Shown here piece by piece: positions 9,817 through 18,786 of a stretch of 64,000 nucleotides of DNA; positions within the stretch are counted from its first letter, which is position 1; the number at the start of each line of letters is the position of its first letter. Where the stretch lies: positions 310,001 through 374,000 of the forward strand of contig CAVOXF010000006.1 of NCBI GenBank assembly GCA_963700375.1, read 5' to 3'. Made by a program: the position numbers and the translations under genes. This stretch comes from JAHEEL01 sp963700375 (GTDB lineage Bacteria; Actinomycetota; Acidimicrobiia; Spongiisociales; UBA5794). The notes under the pieces were generated by a model. The model saw only the letters and a program-made list of their open reading frames with translations, did no database searches and was not told the DNA's origin.

Positions 9817-11076
9817 TCACCCGTCCGCGAGAACCCGGGCCGCGGCACGATCGGGTTTTCCGTTCGCGAGCAGTGGAAGGTCCTCGACAGCAACCCACCG
9901 TCTCGGAACCTCGTGTCTCGCCACGAGCCGGCGAATCGCCGCCTCGATCACCGGGAGGTCGGCCGGCGACGCTTCAATGACAGCAGCCACGATCTGGCCC
10001 CACTCGTCGTCCGCGACCCCCACCGCCACCGCACGTCCGGCGATCGGGAGCGACTCGATGGCTGCCTCAACTCTCGCCGGGTGCACGTTCTCGCCGCCCG
10101 TGATAATGACGGCATCCTTCCGACCGGTGACCACGAGTCGCCCGTGGCCGTCGAGATAGCCGAGGTCGCCCGTCCGATGGGGACCGACTCTTGGTCGCTC
10201 CCCGAGGTATCCGGGTGAGACCATCGCACCGTCGACGAGGATCTCTCCGTCATCAATCGAAAGCTCCACGCCATCCAACGGCGGTCCTGCGGTGCCGAGC
10301 GCCGCCGTGGCCGTCCCCGGTTCCACAGTGGCCGCCTGGGACGCGGTCTCGGTCATTCCGTAGGTCTGAAGGACCGGGAGTCCGGCAACCAGGGCCCGCT
10401 GGACGAGGCCGACGCCGGCGGGGGCACCGCCGAGCAGGACCGCTCTGAGCCCCTCATACGGTCCGGCATCGACCTCGAGGATGCGATGGAGCATGGTCGG
10501 GACCAGGCTCGCGATCGTGACTGGATCGCTCTTCAGGGCGGTGATCGCAGCAGCCGTTTCGAACCTCGGGAGCAACTCGACCGACCCCCCGGCCGCGACG
10601 CTGCGCCACACCACCGACAGTCCCCCGATGTGGAAGAGCGGGAGGGACAGCAGCCAACGATCGGCCTCGCTGTTCGCGAGGCGTCGGTGCGAGGTCTCGA
10701 TAGCCGCTGCAATGTTCAACTTCGTGAGGATCACTCCGCGCGGTCGACCGGAGCTGCCGGAGGTCGGCACGACCGCGTAGGCGTCGTCGTCGACGGAAGC
10801 CGCTCCATCGATCCTCTGAGGGCCGAACGGAACGGCGACCGCGCCGGCCATGTGGACGGCAACGAGTTCGACGATCGTGTCCGGATGTGAAGCGCCTTCG
10901 ACCGGGACCAGTACGCCGGGGCCGGCTCCCCCCGAGACGAGCTGTCGGGCGCGGCGTTCGGCGCGACGAGCCAACTCTCCGTAGGAGAGCGTCGCATCGG
11001 TGAAGACGACCGCCGGGGCCTCGGGATCGGCCCCGGCATGGATCCTCACCCACTCGTGCGGCAGGGTGACGGGCAT
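9817..11076 (-). CDS. menE: o-Succinylbenzoate-CoA ligase (MenE)
   Basis: 419 residues of the AMP-forming acyl-CoA synthetase superfamily. It has the P-loop-like TSGSSGRPRGVILT (about residue 100), LQTYGMTETASQ, and the adenylation hinge HRTGDLGYLDGHGRLVVTGRKD. It is short for the family, as MenE proteins usually are. It activates o-succinylbenzoate with CoA in menaquinone synthesis; the divergent menB product acts on the ligase product. I prefer the ATG at 11076 over an in-frame GTG at 11085 because a TACTGT -10 element ends two bases before that GTG and ten before the ATG. Confidence 0.86.
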   Translation of the reverse strand: MPVTLPHEWVRIHAGADPEAPAVVFTDATLSYGELARRAERRARQLVSGGAGPGVLVPVEGASHPDTIVELVAVHMAGAVAVPFGPQRIDGAASVDDDAYAVVPTSGSSGRPRGVILTKLNIAAAIETSHRRLANSEADRWLLSLPLFHIGGLSVVWRSVAAGGSVELLPRFETAAAITALKSDPVTIASLVPTMLHRILEVDAGPYEGLRAVLLGGAPAGVGLVQRALVAGLPVLQTYGMTETASQAATVEPGTATAALGTAGPPLDGVELSIDDGEILVDGAMVSPGYLGERPRVGPHRTGDLGYLDGHGRLVVTGRKDAVIITGGENVHPARVEAAIESLPIAGRAVAVGVADDEWGQIVAAVIEASPADLPVIEAAIRRLVARHEVPRRWVAVEDLPLLANGKPDRAAARVLADG

Positions 11077-11085
11077 GGCGATCAC

Positions 11086-11092
11086 TACAGTA
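11086..11092. promoter_or_regulatory. Bidirectional -10 (TACAGTA) driving menE and menB
   Basis: The near-palindromic heptamer TACAGTA gives TACAGT on the plus strand (eight bases before the menB GTG at 11100) and TACTGT on the minus strand (ten bases before the menE ATG at 11076). The two genes lie only 23 bases apart, leaving no room for separate promoters or leaders. Confidence 0.5.
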
Positions 11093-11099
11093 TCGGTTC

Positions 11100-11990
11100 G
11101 TGATATCTCAGATCTTCGATCCAGCTGCCTGGGACCCCGTCGACGGGTTCGACTTCACCGACATCACCTATCACCGCGCGCGCCAAGTCGGCGCCGTGCG
11201 GGTTGCTTTCAACCGTCCGGAGGTCCGCAACGCGTTCCGTCCCCACACGGTCGACGAGCTGTACGCCGCACTCGACGATGCCAGGATGATGTCCGACGTC
11301 GGCGCGGTGCTGCTCACCGGCAACGGACCGTCTCCGAAAGACGGTGGCTGGGCGTTCTGCTCAGGAGGCGACCAGCGCATCCGAGGCGTCGACGGCTACC
11401 AATACGAGGGAACCGGCGAGATCGACCAGGCCAAGCTCGGCCGTCTTCACATCCTCGAGGTGCAACGTCTGATCCGCTTCATGCCCAAGATCGTGATCGC
11501 CGTCGTACCCGGATGGGCCGTCGGTGGCGGCCACAGCCTCCACGTTGTCTGCGACCTCACGCTCGCATCCCGCGAGCACGCTGTCTTCAAGCAGACCGAC
11601 GCCGATGTTGCCTCGTTCGACGGCGGCTACGGCTCAGCTCTCCTGGCCCGCCAGGTCGGCCAGAAGCGGGCACGGGAGATCTTCTTCCTCGGACGCTCCT
11701 ATTCGGCGGACGAGGCATACGACATGGGCATGGTCAACGCCGTTGTTGACCATGCCGACCTCGAGACCGTCGCCCTCGACTGGGCCAAGGAGATCGTCTC
11801 GAAGAGTCCCACGGCGCAACGGATGCTGAAGTATGCGTTCAACCTGCAGGACGACGGGATGGTTGGCCAGCAACTGTTCGCCGGCGAGGCCACTCGCCTC
11901 GCATACGGCACCGACGAGGCGCGGGAAGGCCGCGACGCGTTCCTCGAGAAGCGCGATCAGGACTACCACGAGTTCCCGTGGCATTTCTAG
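11100..11990 (+). CDS. menB: 1,4-Dihydroxy-2-naphthoyl-CoA synthase (MenB)
   Basis: 296 residues, crotonase superfamily. The oxyanion-hole loop FCSGGDQRIRG (about residue 86), GWAVGGGHSLHVVCDLTLAS and the substrate segment FDGGYGSALLARQVGQKRARE are classic for MenB. It cyclises o-succinylbenzoyl-CoA to dihydroxynaphthoyl-CoA. The GTG start follows a TACAGT hexamer by eight bases with no ribosome binding site. menA follows 55 bases downstream, beyond a heptamer repeat. Confidence 0.95.
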   Translation: MISQIFDPAAWDPVDGFDFTDITYHRARQVGAVRVAFNRPEVRNAFRPHTVDELYAALDDARMMSDVGAVLLTGNGPSPKDGGWAFCSGGDQRIRGVDGYQYEGTGEIDQAKLGRLHILEVQRLIRFMPKIVIAVVPGWAVGGGHSLHVVCDLTLASREHAVFKQTDADVASFDGGYGSALLARQVGQKRAREIFFLGRSYSADEAYDMGMVNAVVDHADLETVALDWAKEIVSKSPTAQRMLKYAFNLQDDGMVGQQLFAGEATRLAYGTDEAREGRDAFLEKRDQDYHEFPWHF

Positions 11991-11994
11991 GCAG

Positions 11995-12022
11995 GTCGCC
12001 GGTCGCCGGTCGCCGGTCGCCG
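11995..12022. repeat. Heptamer tandem repeat, 4 x GTCGCCG
   Basis: Four perfect copies of GTCGCCG begin five bases after the menB stop, followed by a degenerate fifth (GTCCCGA). Related heptamers occur at 29849-29862 and 55095-55115, also next to gene ends. Confidence 0.85.
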
Positions 12023-12045
12023 GTCCCGAGACCGGGATTCCACCG

Positions 12046-12918
12046 ATGAACCGGTGGGTGTTGGCAGCGCGGCCGGCTACGTTGCCGGCCGGGGTCGCGG
12101 CTGTGGTCGTCGGGAGCGCGCTGGCCGGTGCGGACGGGGTCTTCGCATGGGATCTGTTCGTTGTCACGCTCTTCGCTGCGGTCGCCATCCAGATCGGGGT
12201 GAACTTCGCCAATGACCTGGCCGACGCTCAGAAGGGCGCCGACACCGAGGCGAGAATCGGCCCGACGCGAGCCGTCGCATCCGGACTGATGACATCTGGC
12301 CAGATGAAGCGGGGCATCGCTGTGATGTTCGGGCTTGCAACGCTTGCCGGCTGGTACCTCATCTGGCGTGCCGGCTGGGTCATCCTCGTGATCGGCGTGG
12401 TCTCAATCATCGCCGCGCTCGGCTACACGAACGGTCCCGTTCCATACGGCTACTACGGACTCGGCGAGGTATTCGTATTCGTATTCTTCGGGGTCGTAGC
12501 GACGGTCGGCACCCGCTATGTCTACGACCGTTCGGCCCCGGCCGACGCCTGGTGGAGCGCCGTCGCCATGGGCGTCCTTGCCGCCGCCATTCTCGTCGCA
12601 AACAACGTTCGCGACATCGACACCGACCGTGACGCCGGAAAGCGAACGCTCGCGGTCATCCTCGGCCGGACCTCGGCACGGTGGTTGTACGCCGCGATGG
12701 TGATGGGGGCGTATGCGGTGATCGCCGTGGCGGTTGCGGCCAGTTCGCTTCCAGCGTGGGCACTGCTCACCTTCGCCTCGGCACCGCTCGCCGTTTCGCC
12801 CGTTCGGACGATCTTCACGCAGACGGAGGGACCACCACTCATCAGCGTCCTCAAGGCCACGGCTCGCCTGCAGCTTGTATTCGCCGGTTTGCTGGCGATC
12901 GGCGTACTCGTGGCCTAG
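12046..12918 (+). CDS. menA: 1,4-Dihydroxy-2-naphthoate polyprenyltransferase (MenA)
   Basis: 290 residues with about eight membrane segments, UbiA superfamily. The two Asp-rich prenyl-diphosphate motifs are NFANDLADAQKGAD (about residue 46) and NNVRDIDTDRDAGKRT (about residue 186). It attaches the isoprenoid tail to dihydroxynaphthoate in the membrane. The start ATG begins MNRWVLAARPATLPAG, the normal amino end of MenA. The gene sits downstream of menB and its last four bases overlap the convergent lipoprotein gene. Confidence 0.94.
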   Translation: MNRWVLAARPATLPAGVAAVVVGSALAGADGVFAWDLFVVTLFAAVAIQIGVNFANDLADAQKGADTEARIGPTRAVASGLMTSGQMKRGIAVMFGLATLAGWYLIWRAGWVILVIGVVSIIAALGYTNGPVPYGYYGLGEVFVFVFFGVVATVGTRYVYDRSAPADAWWSAVAMGVLAAAILVANNVRDIDTDRDAGKRTLAVILGRTSARWLYAAMVMGAYAVIAVAVAASSLPAWALLTFASAPLAVSPVRTIFTQTEGPPLISVLKATARLQLVFAGLLAIGVLVA

Positions 12919-13958
12919 ACGTCTGCGCCGGTGACACCGAGATCGAAACTCCCGATATCGAGTTCCTCAATCGGCGTGACGTCCCCCGCAGGCGGTTTCT
13001 CGATGGTGACGGGACCGTTGATGTCGTACATGTCGAAGGTGAGCTTCATGGTCTCGAACTGGCCGTCGATCGATTCGGCCCCCGAGCCGTCGATCTCGAG
13101 GTTCATTCGAACGAGGTAGCCCTCCTCGGTGATCCACAGTTCGATCGGCAGATCGCCGATCACCGGCAGACCTGATTGGGCGAACTCGGCGACCTCGTCC
13201 GGTGACCGTTCCTCCATGAGCTTTGTCGCATCGACGAGGACTCGATAGTGCGTCGCCCTTAGGCCGTTGACGGACTCGTCTCCGAGATTCTCGACGGTGG
13301 CGGCTGCGCCTTCGTAGCTCGCCAGCACATCGTGTGGGTCGGTCGGCGCCGACTCAAAGCCCGCCTCGAAGTCGGCGCCATCGTCCGCCGGCATCGAGAT
13401 CCAAGCGGTCTCGCTACCGAGCATCAGGCCGAAGAAGCCGCCTCGCGCATAGGCGCGATCGCCAACCTGTCGGAACTCCATCTCACCGAGCAATCCATGT
13501 GCGAAAACAGCGAATGGGTCGTCGGGGTCCGCCGGCATCGCTTCTGCCATGGACGAAGTGTCCATCAGCATCGAGCTGTCACCCGTAGCGGCGTTGAAGG
13601 CCGTTGAGAACACCATCGTGACCTCCGACGGGCTACCTTCCTGCTCGGGGAGACCGGACATTTCGATCGTGCCCTCGACTCTGCCAGACGTGATGTCCGC
13701 ATCGGTCTTGATCGAAGCGAACAGGGCATCGGCTTCGGAAGCTTCTGTGGCGACGGCCACCGTCGTCGTCGTGGTGTCGGTCGACGCTGCCGTGGTCGTG
13801 CCGGTCGCGAAGCTCGTCGTTGATTCAGGAAGCGTCGTCGAACCGGCCTCGGCAAGCGACGGCGACGACGTGAACTCGTCTGCGATGGAGTCACCGTCGG
13901 CGCACGCTGAAACGGCGAGGGCGAATGCGACCATGACGATGATGGCGGTCTTCTTCAC
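12915..13958 (-). CDS. Lipoprotein, LppX/LprG-like fold candidate
   Basis: 347 residues. The signal peptide has lipobox VSAC (Cys19); a Thr/Ser-rich linker runs to about residue 85. The mature domain has alternating beta-strand text such as SGRVEGTIEMSG, AWISMPADDG and IELWITEEGYLVRMNLEIDG, resembling mycobacterial LppX/LprG-type lipid-binding lipoproteins. That assignment is by layout only. The GTG start at 13958 is chosen because AAGGAG stands nine bases upstream, making this one of the few first genes here with a good ribosome binding site. Confidence 0.7.
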   Translation of the reverse strand: MKKTAIIVMVAFALAVSACADGDSIADEFTSSPSLAEAGSTTLPESTTSFATGTTTAASTDTTTTTVAVATEASEADALFASIKTDADITSGRVEGTIEMSGLPEQEGSPSEVTMVFSTAFNAATGDSSMLMDTSSMAEAMPADPDDPFAVFAHGLLGEMEFRQVGDRAYARGGFFGLMLGSETAWISMPADDGADFEAGFESAPTDPHDVLASYEGAAATVENLGDESVNGLRATHYRVLVDATKLMEERSPDEVAEFAQSGLPVIGDLPIELWITEEGYLVRMNLEIDGSGAESIDGQFETMKLTFDMYDINGPVTIEKPPAGDVTPIEELDIGSFDLGVTGADV

Positions 13959-14040
13959 GCGACAACTCCTTGCTGATGAATCCACCTCTCTTCTTCGGCA
14001 GATCAAGCCGTCCCGTTGAGTCGTCCGGCGATTCGACGAT

Positions 14041-14946
14041 CTAGTGAGACACGAGCGCGCCGATAGCAGCTGCACCGGATGGAGCATCATCGACCGTGAC
14101 GAGAAGATCAGGTTGGTCTGCTCGTTCGATGCGGATCGCAGGTCCGCTTCGGATGATGATCGCGCGCACGCCCGAGCGCACCCGGTAGCCCCAGCCGCCG
14201 TATGACATGGGCTTCAGGGCCACCGCCGATGCAGCAGAGATCTCACCAGCCGCGATTCGGCGCGTCGGCCAACCGAAAGGGCCAATGCTCACGGTTACGC
14301 CGGTCTCGTCTGCGTCAACCGTCACCGAAGAGAAGGCGACGCCGACCAGGGCGATGGCGATGAAGAGGACAAGCCAGACGGGGTCGAAGAAGAGCAACCC
14401 GAAGACCGGGAGGGTGCCGATCAGCAGTACCCATCCGTTGGACGCCGACCCCGACCAGGGAACGTTCGAAGGCGACACCGGGGCGAGTGGCTCATCGGCC
14501 TCGACCCCGGTTGATCCGCCGGCCAGGAACCACCCGGCCGCTGCCGCGAGGAGTGCCGCCACGATTACGGCGACGATGGAGACGATCGACATCGACGCGG
14601 CCTGACCCCACGACGCCGCATCCAGATTTGCGACGACAATCTGGGCGTTCACCGCGGCAAGAAGGCCCATGATGAAGTAGGTCAGGCTGGTGAGCGGCGC
14701 CGCCGGCATCGAGCGCCGTGCGCCGGCGGTGAGCACCACCCACGTGAGCAGCATCCCGGCGGCGAGGAGCGCCACGTACACCGACAGGGACATATCACCG
14801 TTCGGTGATCCCGAGAATCCCCAGTGCACGGCAATCGGATCGGGGTAGCGCGAGAAGAACACGACCAGCGGGAGGAACACGCCGAACATGACGAGCGCCG
14901 GCAGCGCAATGACGGCGATCCACCAGCGTGCCGATCCTCGATGCAT
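14041..14946 (-). CDS. DUF1648-type membrane protein
   Basis: About 301 residues from the ATG at 14946. The amino-terminal segment PLVVFFSRYPDPIAVHWGFSGSPNG is the DUF1648 signature, seen in SdpI-like and related membrane proteins. It is followed by further hydrophobic segments and a carboxy-terminal soluble, mostly beta domain (from about residue 200) with a TVDADETGVTVSIGPFGWP strand pair resembling a PH-like fold. Function unknown. It is divergent from menD, whose start is 50 bases away. The start is uncertain because no ribosome binding site or -10 element is evident. Confidence 0.75.
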   Translation of the reverse strand: MHRGSARWWIAVIALPALVMFGVFLPLVVFFSRYPDPIAVHWGFSGSPNGDMSLSVYVALLAAGMLLTWVVLTAGARRSMPAAPLTSLTYFIMGLLAAVNAQIVVANLDAASWGQAASMSIVSIVAVIVAALLAAAAGWFLAGGSTGVEADEPLAPVSPSNVPWSGSASNGWVLLIGTLPVFGLLFFDPVWLVLFIAIALVGVAFSSVTVDADETGVTVSIGPFGWPTRRIAAGEISAASAVALKPMSYGGWGYRVRSGVRAIIIRSGPAIRIERADQPDLLVTVDDAPSGAAAIGALVSH

Positions 14947-14983
14947 CGCAGCAGTATGGCAGCCGCACCTGCACCCCCGGCGG

Positions 14984-14989
14984 TAACCT
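14984..14989 (+). promoter_or_regulatory. -10 element TAACCT, leaderless start of menD
   Basis: TAACCT lies seven bases before the GTG at 14997. This decides the menD start over an in-frame ATG at 14928, which lies upstream of the hexamer. Confidence 0.52.
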
Positions 14990-14996
14990 CGATTGC

Positions 14997-16661
14997 GTGG
15001 ATCCAACAACAGCACTCACCATCCGCCTCGCTGGAGCGTTCGCCGATCTCGGACTCCGTCATGCCGTCATCTCCCCAGGATCCCGCAGCACACCGCTTGC
15101 GCTTGCGTTCGCGACCGAACAGCGCATTACGTGCCATGTGATTCACGACGAGCGCTCGGCCGGGTTCTTCGGCCTCGGCATCGCCAAACAGAGCGGTATT
15201 CCCGCCGCCGTGATCTGCACGTCTGGCACTGCCGCCGCCAACTATCTGCCTGCGGTCGTCGAGGCGAGCTTGGCACGGGTGCCGCTCCTCGTCCTGACGG
15301 CAGACCGTCCTCCCGAACTCCGCTCGAACGGGGCGCCGCAGACCATCGATCAGATCAACCTGTACGGCGCTGCGGTGAGGCTCTTCCACGACGTCGGTGT
15401 ACCCGACGACTTCACGGCCGCCGCCGCCGCATCGCTCGCCCTGCGAGCCTGGGCGACCGCCTTCGACGCCCCCCACGGACCGGTTCACCTCAACCTGGCG
15501 CTGCGTGAGCCCCTCGCGACGCCGAACAAGAGCGCGCCGGAAACCGGCCTTCGATTCCACCGCGGAGAGGTCCAGCTCCCTCCGGAGGACCTCGCCGAGT
15601 TGGCCGAACGGCTGTCCGGTCGTCGGAGTCTCATCATTGCAGGCGGGCACCAGAGGCCCGGCTTCGCCGCTGCGGCCGCCATGCTGTCCGGCGAAGCACG
15701 GATCCCCGTTCTGGCCGACGTCCAGTCCCGCTTCCCATCGCCGTCGACCATCGTCCACGGTGACCTGCTCGCGGGATCCGGCTTCTGTGCCGCCAATCCC
15801 CCGGACGTCATCGTACGTGTTGGCTCGGTGCCGACCTCACGATCCCTGTGGTCCTGGATGGGCGAATCGGGAGCAGACCAGATCATGATCGACGACGCAG
15901 GGTGGCGTGACCCCCTCGCCGCGATCACGGACGCCTACCGGGCCGACCCCGCCATCACGTTCGCCGATCTCGCCGGGCGCCTCGCCCCGACGCCGGACGG
16001 CTGGCTCCCAACCTGGGTCGATGCCGATCGCAGGGTGGCAGACCGGATTGCCGCCATGTTGGCGGACGAGCCGTTCCCCAACGAACCCGCGATCGCACGG
16101 TCGCTCTGGGAAGCGGCTCCGAGCGGGGCAACGGTCTACACGGCGTCGTCGATGCCGATCCGGGATCTCGACACCTTCTCCGGCCGCCCGCGAGGAGACG
16201 TCGCGGTGCTATCGAATCGCGGGGCCAACGGCATCGACGGCCTATTGTCGTCGGCTGCCGGAGCCGCCGCGTCCGACGACCGCCGTGTTGTGGTCTTGGC
16301 CGGCGACCTCTCGGCGCTTCACGACGCCACCGCGCTCGGCGAGATCGCCCGGTTCGCCTTGCGCGTCACGATCGTGGTCACCAACAACGACGGCGGCGGC
16401 ATCTTCCACTTTCTCCCCCAGGCCGGCCGACTCCCTCCCGATCGATTCGAGACGCTCTTCGGCACGCCCCACGGCCACTCCCTCGCAGCGATCGCGCATG
16501 CGTTCGGCATGCCGAGCCGGACCGTCGACACCGACGCCGACCTCCGCTCTGCCGTTGCCGCCGACGACGGCCCGCTCCTGATCGAGATCAAGACCGACCG
16601 GACCGAGAACACCCACGTCCATCACCGCCTCCGAGCCGCCGCAGCGGTGGCGCTGCCCTGA
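14997..16661 (+). CDS. menD: SEPHCHC synthase (MenD)
   Basis: 554 residues, the usual MenD length. It is a thiamine-diphosphate enzyme: the catalytic Glu lies in the amino-terminal PYR domain, and SPGSRSTPLALAF, ICTSGTAAANYLPAV and LTADRPPELRSNGAPQTIDQ are MenD signatures. The diphosphate-binding region is VVLAGDLSALHD...TNNDGGGIFHFLPQ. It condenses isochorismate with 2-oxoglutarate. The GTG start sits seven bases after a TAACCT hexamer. It converges on menF, which supplies its substrate. Confidence 0.95.
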   Translation: MDPTTALTIRLAGAFADLGLRHAVISPGSRSTPLALAFATEQRITCHVIHDERSAGFFGLGIAKQSGIPAAVICTSGTAAANYLPAVVEASLARVPLLVLTADRPPELRSNGAPQTIDQINLYGAAVRLFHDVGVPDDFTAAAAASLALRAWATAFDAPHGPVHLNLALREPLATPNKSAPETGLRFHRGEVQLPPEDLAELAERLSGRRSLIIAGGHQRPGFAAAAAMLSGEARIPVLADVQSRFPSPSTIVHGDLLAGSGFCAANPPDVIVRVGSVPTSRSLWSWMGESGADQIMIDDAGWRDPLAAITDAYRADPAITFADLAGRLAPTPDGWLPTWVDADRRVADRIAAMLADEPFPNEPAIARSLWEAAPSGATVYTASSMPIRDLDTFSGRPRGDVAVLSNRGANGIDGLLSSAAGAAASDDRRVVVLAGDLSALHDATALGEIARFALRVTIVVTNNDGGGIFHFLPQAGRLPPDRFETLFGTPHGHSLAAIAHAFGMPSRTVDTDADLRSAVAADDGPLLIEIKTDRTENTHVHHRLRAAAAVALP

Positions 16662-16706
16662 CACCCGAATAGACCTCATCGTCCCGTGCAGGCGCCCAGA
16701 GGCTCA

Positions 16707-16750
16707 CCTGCGTCGTCGCTGGCGCTCCTCGGCGTCCCCCAAGCCTTCGG
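16707..16750. repeat. Dispersed repeat, copy A
   Basis: A 44-base segment between menD and menF that aligns with 49221-49263 at about 36 of 44 positions with one gap, starting CCTGCGTCGTCGCT and ending CCTTCGG in both copies. Confidence 0.55.
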
Positions 16751-16760
16751 GCGGGGGGAC
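16734..16760. terminator. Hairpin between convergent menD and menF
   Basis: GTCCCCC pairs with GGGGGAC, with an inner GCC/GGC pair closing a TTCG tetraloop. No T-run follows on either strand, so it may only slow polymerase or shield 3' ends. It lies in the 108-base gap between the two stop codons. Confidence 0.5.
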
Positions 16761-16769
16761 AGCGCACCC

Positions 16770-18083
16770 CTACGTCGCGGCCAGGAGTTCCAGCATCGGA
16801 CGGAGCTTCAGGCGGGTCTCGAGGAGTTCGGCCTCGGGGTCAGAGTCCTCAACGATCCCGGCTCCGGCGAAGAGATGGGCACGGGTGCCCTCGATCAGCC
16901 CGCATCGAAGGCTGATCGCGAACTCGCCCTGTCCGTCGCCGCCGACCCATCCGACACCACCGGAGTACCAACCCCGGTCGTACGACTCGGCCTGCTCGAT
17001 GAACGCCCTGGCCGCCTCTCGGGATGTCCCGCCGACGGCCGGCGTGGGGTGGAGCGCCTCAGCCAGATCGAGGACATGCGCCCCAGGGCGGGCGGTCCCG
17101 GAAATCTCGGTGGACAGGTGCTGAACCGTCGCCATCCGTTTGAGCGACGGATCCTCCGGCACCACCAGACCGTCGGTGAACGGCCCGAGACGCTCGGCGA
17201 CGTCGTCGACCACGTAGCGATGCTCGATCCGGTCCTTCTCCGAGTGCATGAGTTCGTCGGCGAGCTGATGATCCTCGGCCTCACCCTCGCCCCGGCGTGC
17301 CGAGCCGGCGAGCGGATTCGACGTCACAACTCCCCCATCGAGTCGCACCAGCAGCTCGGGGCTGGCACCGACGAACGTCGCACCGTTCACCCTCCAGCCG
17401 AAGCTGAAGCACTGTCGGTAGGACCGTTGCAGATGGCTGACGAGATCGAATCCGTCGGGGGCCGTGTCGGAGCGCACCACCACAGAACGCGTGAGTACGA
17501 CCTTTCTGAGCTCGTCCCGGTGAATCGCCTCGACCGCTTCCGCAACGGCCGCGGTCCACTCCGACACCGGAGGACACGACTCGAGGGTGTGGTCACCGAG
17601 GTTGGGGTACCGAGGCTGGGGCGGCATCCGCAACGCACGGAGCTGCCCGACGAACCGGTCTTCGTCGACATCGGGAGGGAGGGCAATCAGCAGCAGGCAC
17701 TCGTCTCCGCGACGGAGTGCGGTTGCGAGCGGGAGCACCGCGTCTGCCCCTCCGAATGATCCCCACGGCTGAGTGCGCGGCCCCTCGGGAGCGAAGGCGA
17801 ACCCAGCGAAGACACGGAAGGGCTCTGGAAGCTCCCACGATTCCACGACCGAGCGTATCGATGCGAACCGCTCTGGACCCGAGGCGGAGGCCTTCTCCGC
17901 CATGCCGAGGCCGCCGGCCGCGGATCCGTCCGGCGACGAGAAGTAGAACACCCCCTCGAAGGTGTCGGAACCTGCCCGCACGAACGACAGGGGGTCGGGT
18001 TCGAACGGAAACACACCGAAACGCATGCCGTTTGGAGCGGTCGTGAGCGCGGATCGAAGATCGAGGACTCGGTCGGGGATCAT
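16770..18083 (-). CDS. menF: Isochorismate synthase (MenF)
   Basis: About 437 residues, chorismate-binding superfamily. The carboxy-terminal half has LRKVVLTRSVVV, ASPELLVRL, NPLAGSARRG, HSEKDRIEHRYVV, the LSTEISG segment, the LHPTPAVGGTSRE active-site motif and FAGAGIVEDSDPEAE. It converts chorismate to isochorismate for MenD. An in-frame TTG at 18086 precedes the ATG; a TAGCAT hexamer lies nine bases before the ATG and six before the TTG, so either could start a near-leaderless message. Confidence 0.92.
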   Translation of the reverse strand: MIPDRVLDLRSALTTAPNGMRFGVFPFEPDPLSFVRAGSDTFEGVFYFSSPDGSAAGGLGMAEKASASGPERFASIRSVVESWELPEPFRVFAGFAFAPEGPRTQPWGSFGGADAVLPLATALRRGDECLLLIALPPDVDEDRFVGQLRALRMPPQPRYPNLGDHTLESCPPVSEWTAAVAEAVEAIHRDELRKVVLTRSVVVRSDTAPDGFDLVSHLQRSYRQCFSFGWRVNGATFVGASPELLVRLDGGVVTSNPLAGSARRGEGEAEDHQLADELMHSEKDRIEHRYVVDDVAERLGPFTDGLVVPEDPSLKRMATVQHLSTEISGTARPGAHVLDLAEALHPTPAVGGTSREAARAFIEQAESYDRGWYSGGVGWVGGDGQGEFAISLRCGLIEGTRAHLFAGAGIVEDSDPEAELLETRLKLRPMLELLAAT

Positions 18084-18092
18084 CAAGAGGGA

Positions 18093-18098
18093 ATGCTA
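18093..18098 (-). promoter_or_regulatory. -10 element TAGCAT upstream of menF
   Basis: TAGCAT on the minus strand, six bases before the TTG and nine before the ATG of menF. No ribosome binding site is present. Confidence 0.42.
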
Positions 18099-18132
18099 CC
18101 GGCACCGTGGTTTTGCCCGGCTCCGCGATCGA

Positions 18133-18741
18133 TCACTCGGTGCCGTCGTCGAGACGCCACACCAACTTGCTCTCGACGTGCAGAACCCCGTCCAACCGGG
18201 ATGCAAGTTCGACCAGCAGCCGCGCCTCGTTCCGTGTGCCGATCTCTCCCACGAACGTCACGACGCCGTTCGTGACGGTGACGTTGAGTTCGTCCGGATC
18301 GATGAACAGCACGCGCCGGATCAGGTCCTCGCGGATCTCGTCTTCGATAACGTCATCCGGCCTCGTGAACACCGAGACGATGTCGGCGCGGGAGATGATC
18401 CCGAGCAGACGCGAGTCTTCATCGACGACCGGGAGTCGTTTGATGTCCTGGAACGTCATCATCTTCGCCGCGTCGTAGACCTCGGTCTCGGGCCCGGTCG
18501 TGACGACACCCGGCGACATCACCTCACCGACGGTCTCGCCGAGGTCGGCGACGCCGTTGTGGCGCTCCACCTCGAGCCGCAGGAAGTCGGCTTCGGTGAT
18601 GATGCCGATCAAGACACCGTCCGCGGTGGTGACCGGCAGGCCACTCACGCGGTTCCGAAACATCAGACGCGCTGCGTCACGGATGCCCGTCTCTGTCGAG
18701 ACGGTTATCACATCGGTCGTCATGAGGTCTACGACCTGCAA
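18133..18741 (-). CDS. CBS-domain pair with C-terminal BON domain
   Basis: 202 residues: CBS 1 (about 1-62, VVDLMTTDVITVSTETGIRDA), CBS 2 (about 70-130, VGEVMSPGVVTTGPETEV) and a BON domain (about 135-200, LNVTVTNGVVTFVGEI). Tandem CBS domains bind adenine nucleotides; BON domains are associated with membranes. The same combination occurs in small stress-related proteins of Actinobacteria and Proteobacteria, with unknown targets. The start is a TTG with GAGAGGA seven bases upstream, so this gene has a normal leader, unlike many neighbours. Confidence 0.85.
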   Translation of the reverse strand: MQVVDLMTTDVITVSTETGIRDAARLMFRNRVSGLPVTTADGVLIGIITEADFLRLEVERHNGVADLGETVGEVMSPGVVTTGPETEVYDAAKMMTFQDIKRLPVVDEDSRLLGIISRADIVSVFTRPDDVIEDEIREDLIRRVLFIDPDELNVTVTNGVVTFVGEIGTRNEARLLVELASRLDGVLHVESKLVWRLDDGTE

Positions 18742-18786
18742 CGTTGGTTCCTCTCTTCGGCGTCGAGCGCCATTGTTGCACCTCGG

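Noticed and set aside
11995..12022. CRISPR-like array
   Set aside because: The units are 7 bases long and directly adjacent, without spacers; no cas genes are present.
14928..14996. Earlier ATG for menD
   Set aside because: It lies upstream of the TAACCT element, and the extra residues do not resemble MenD.
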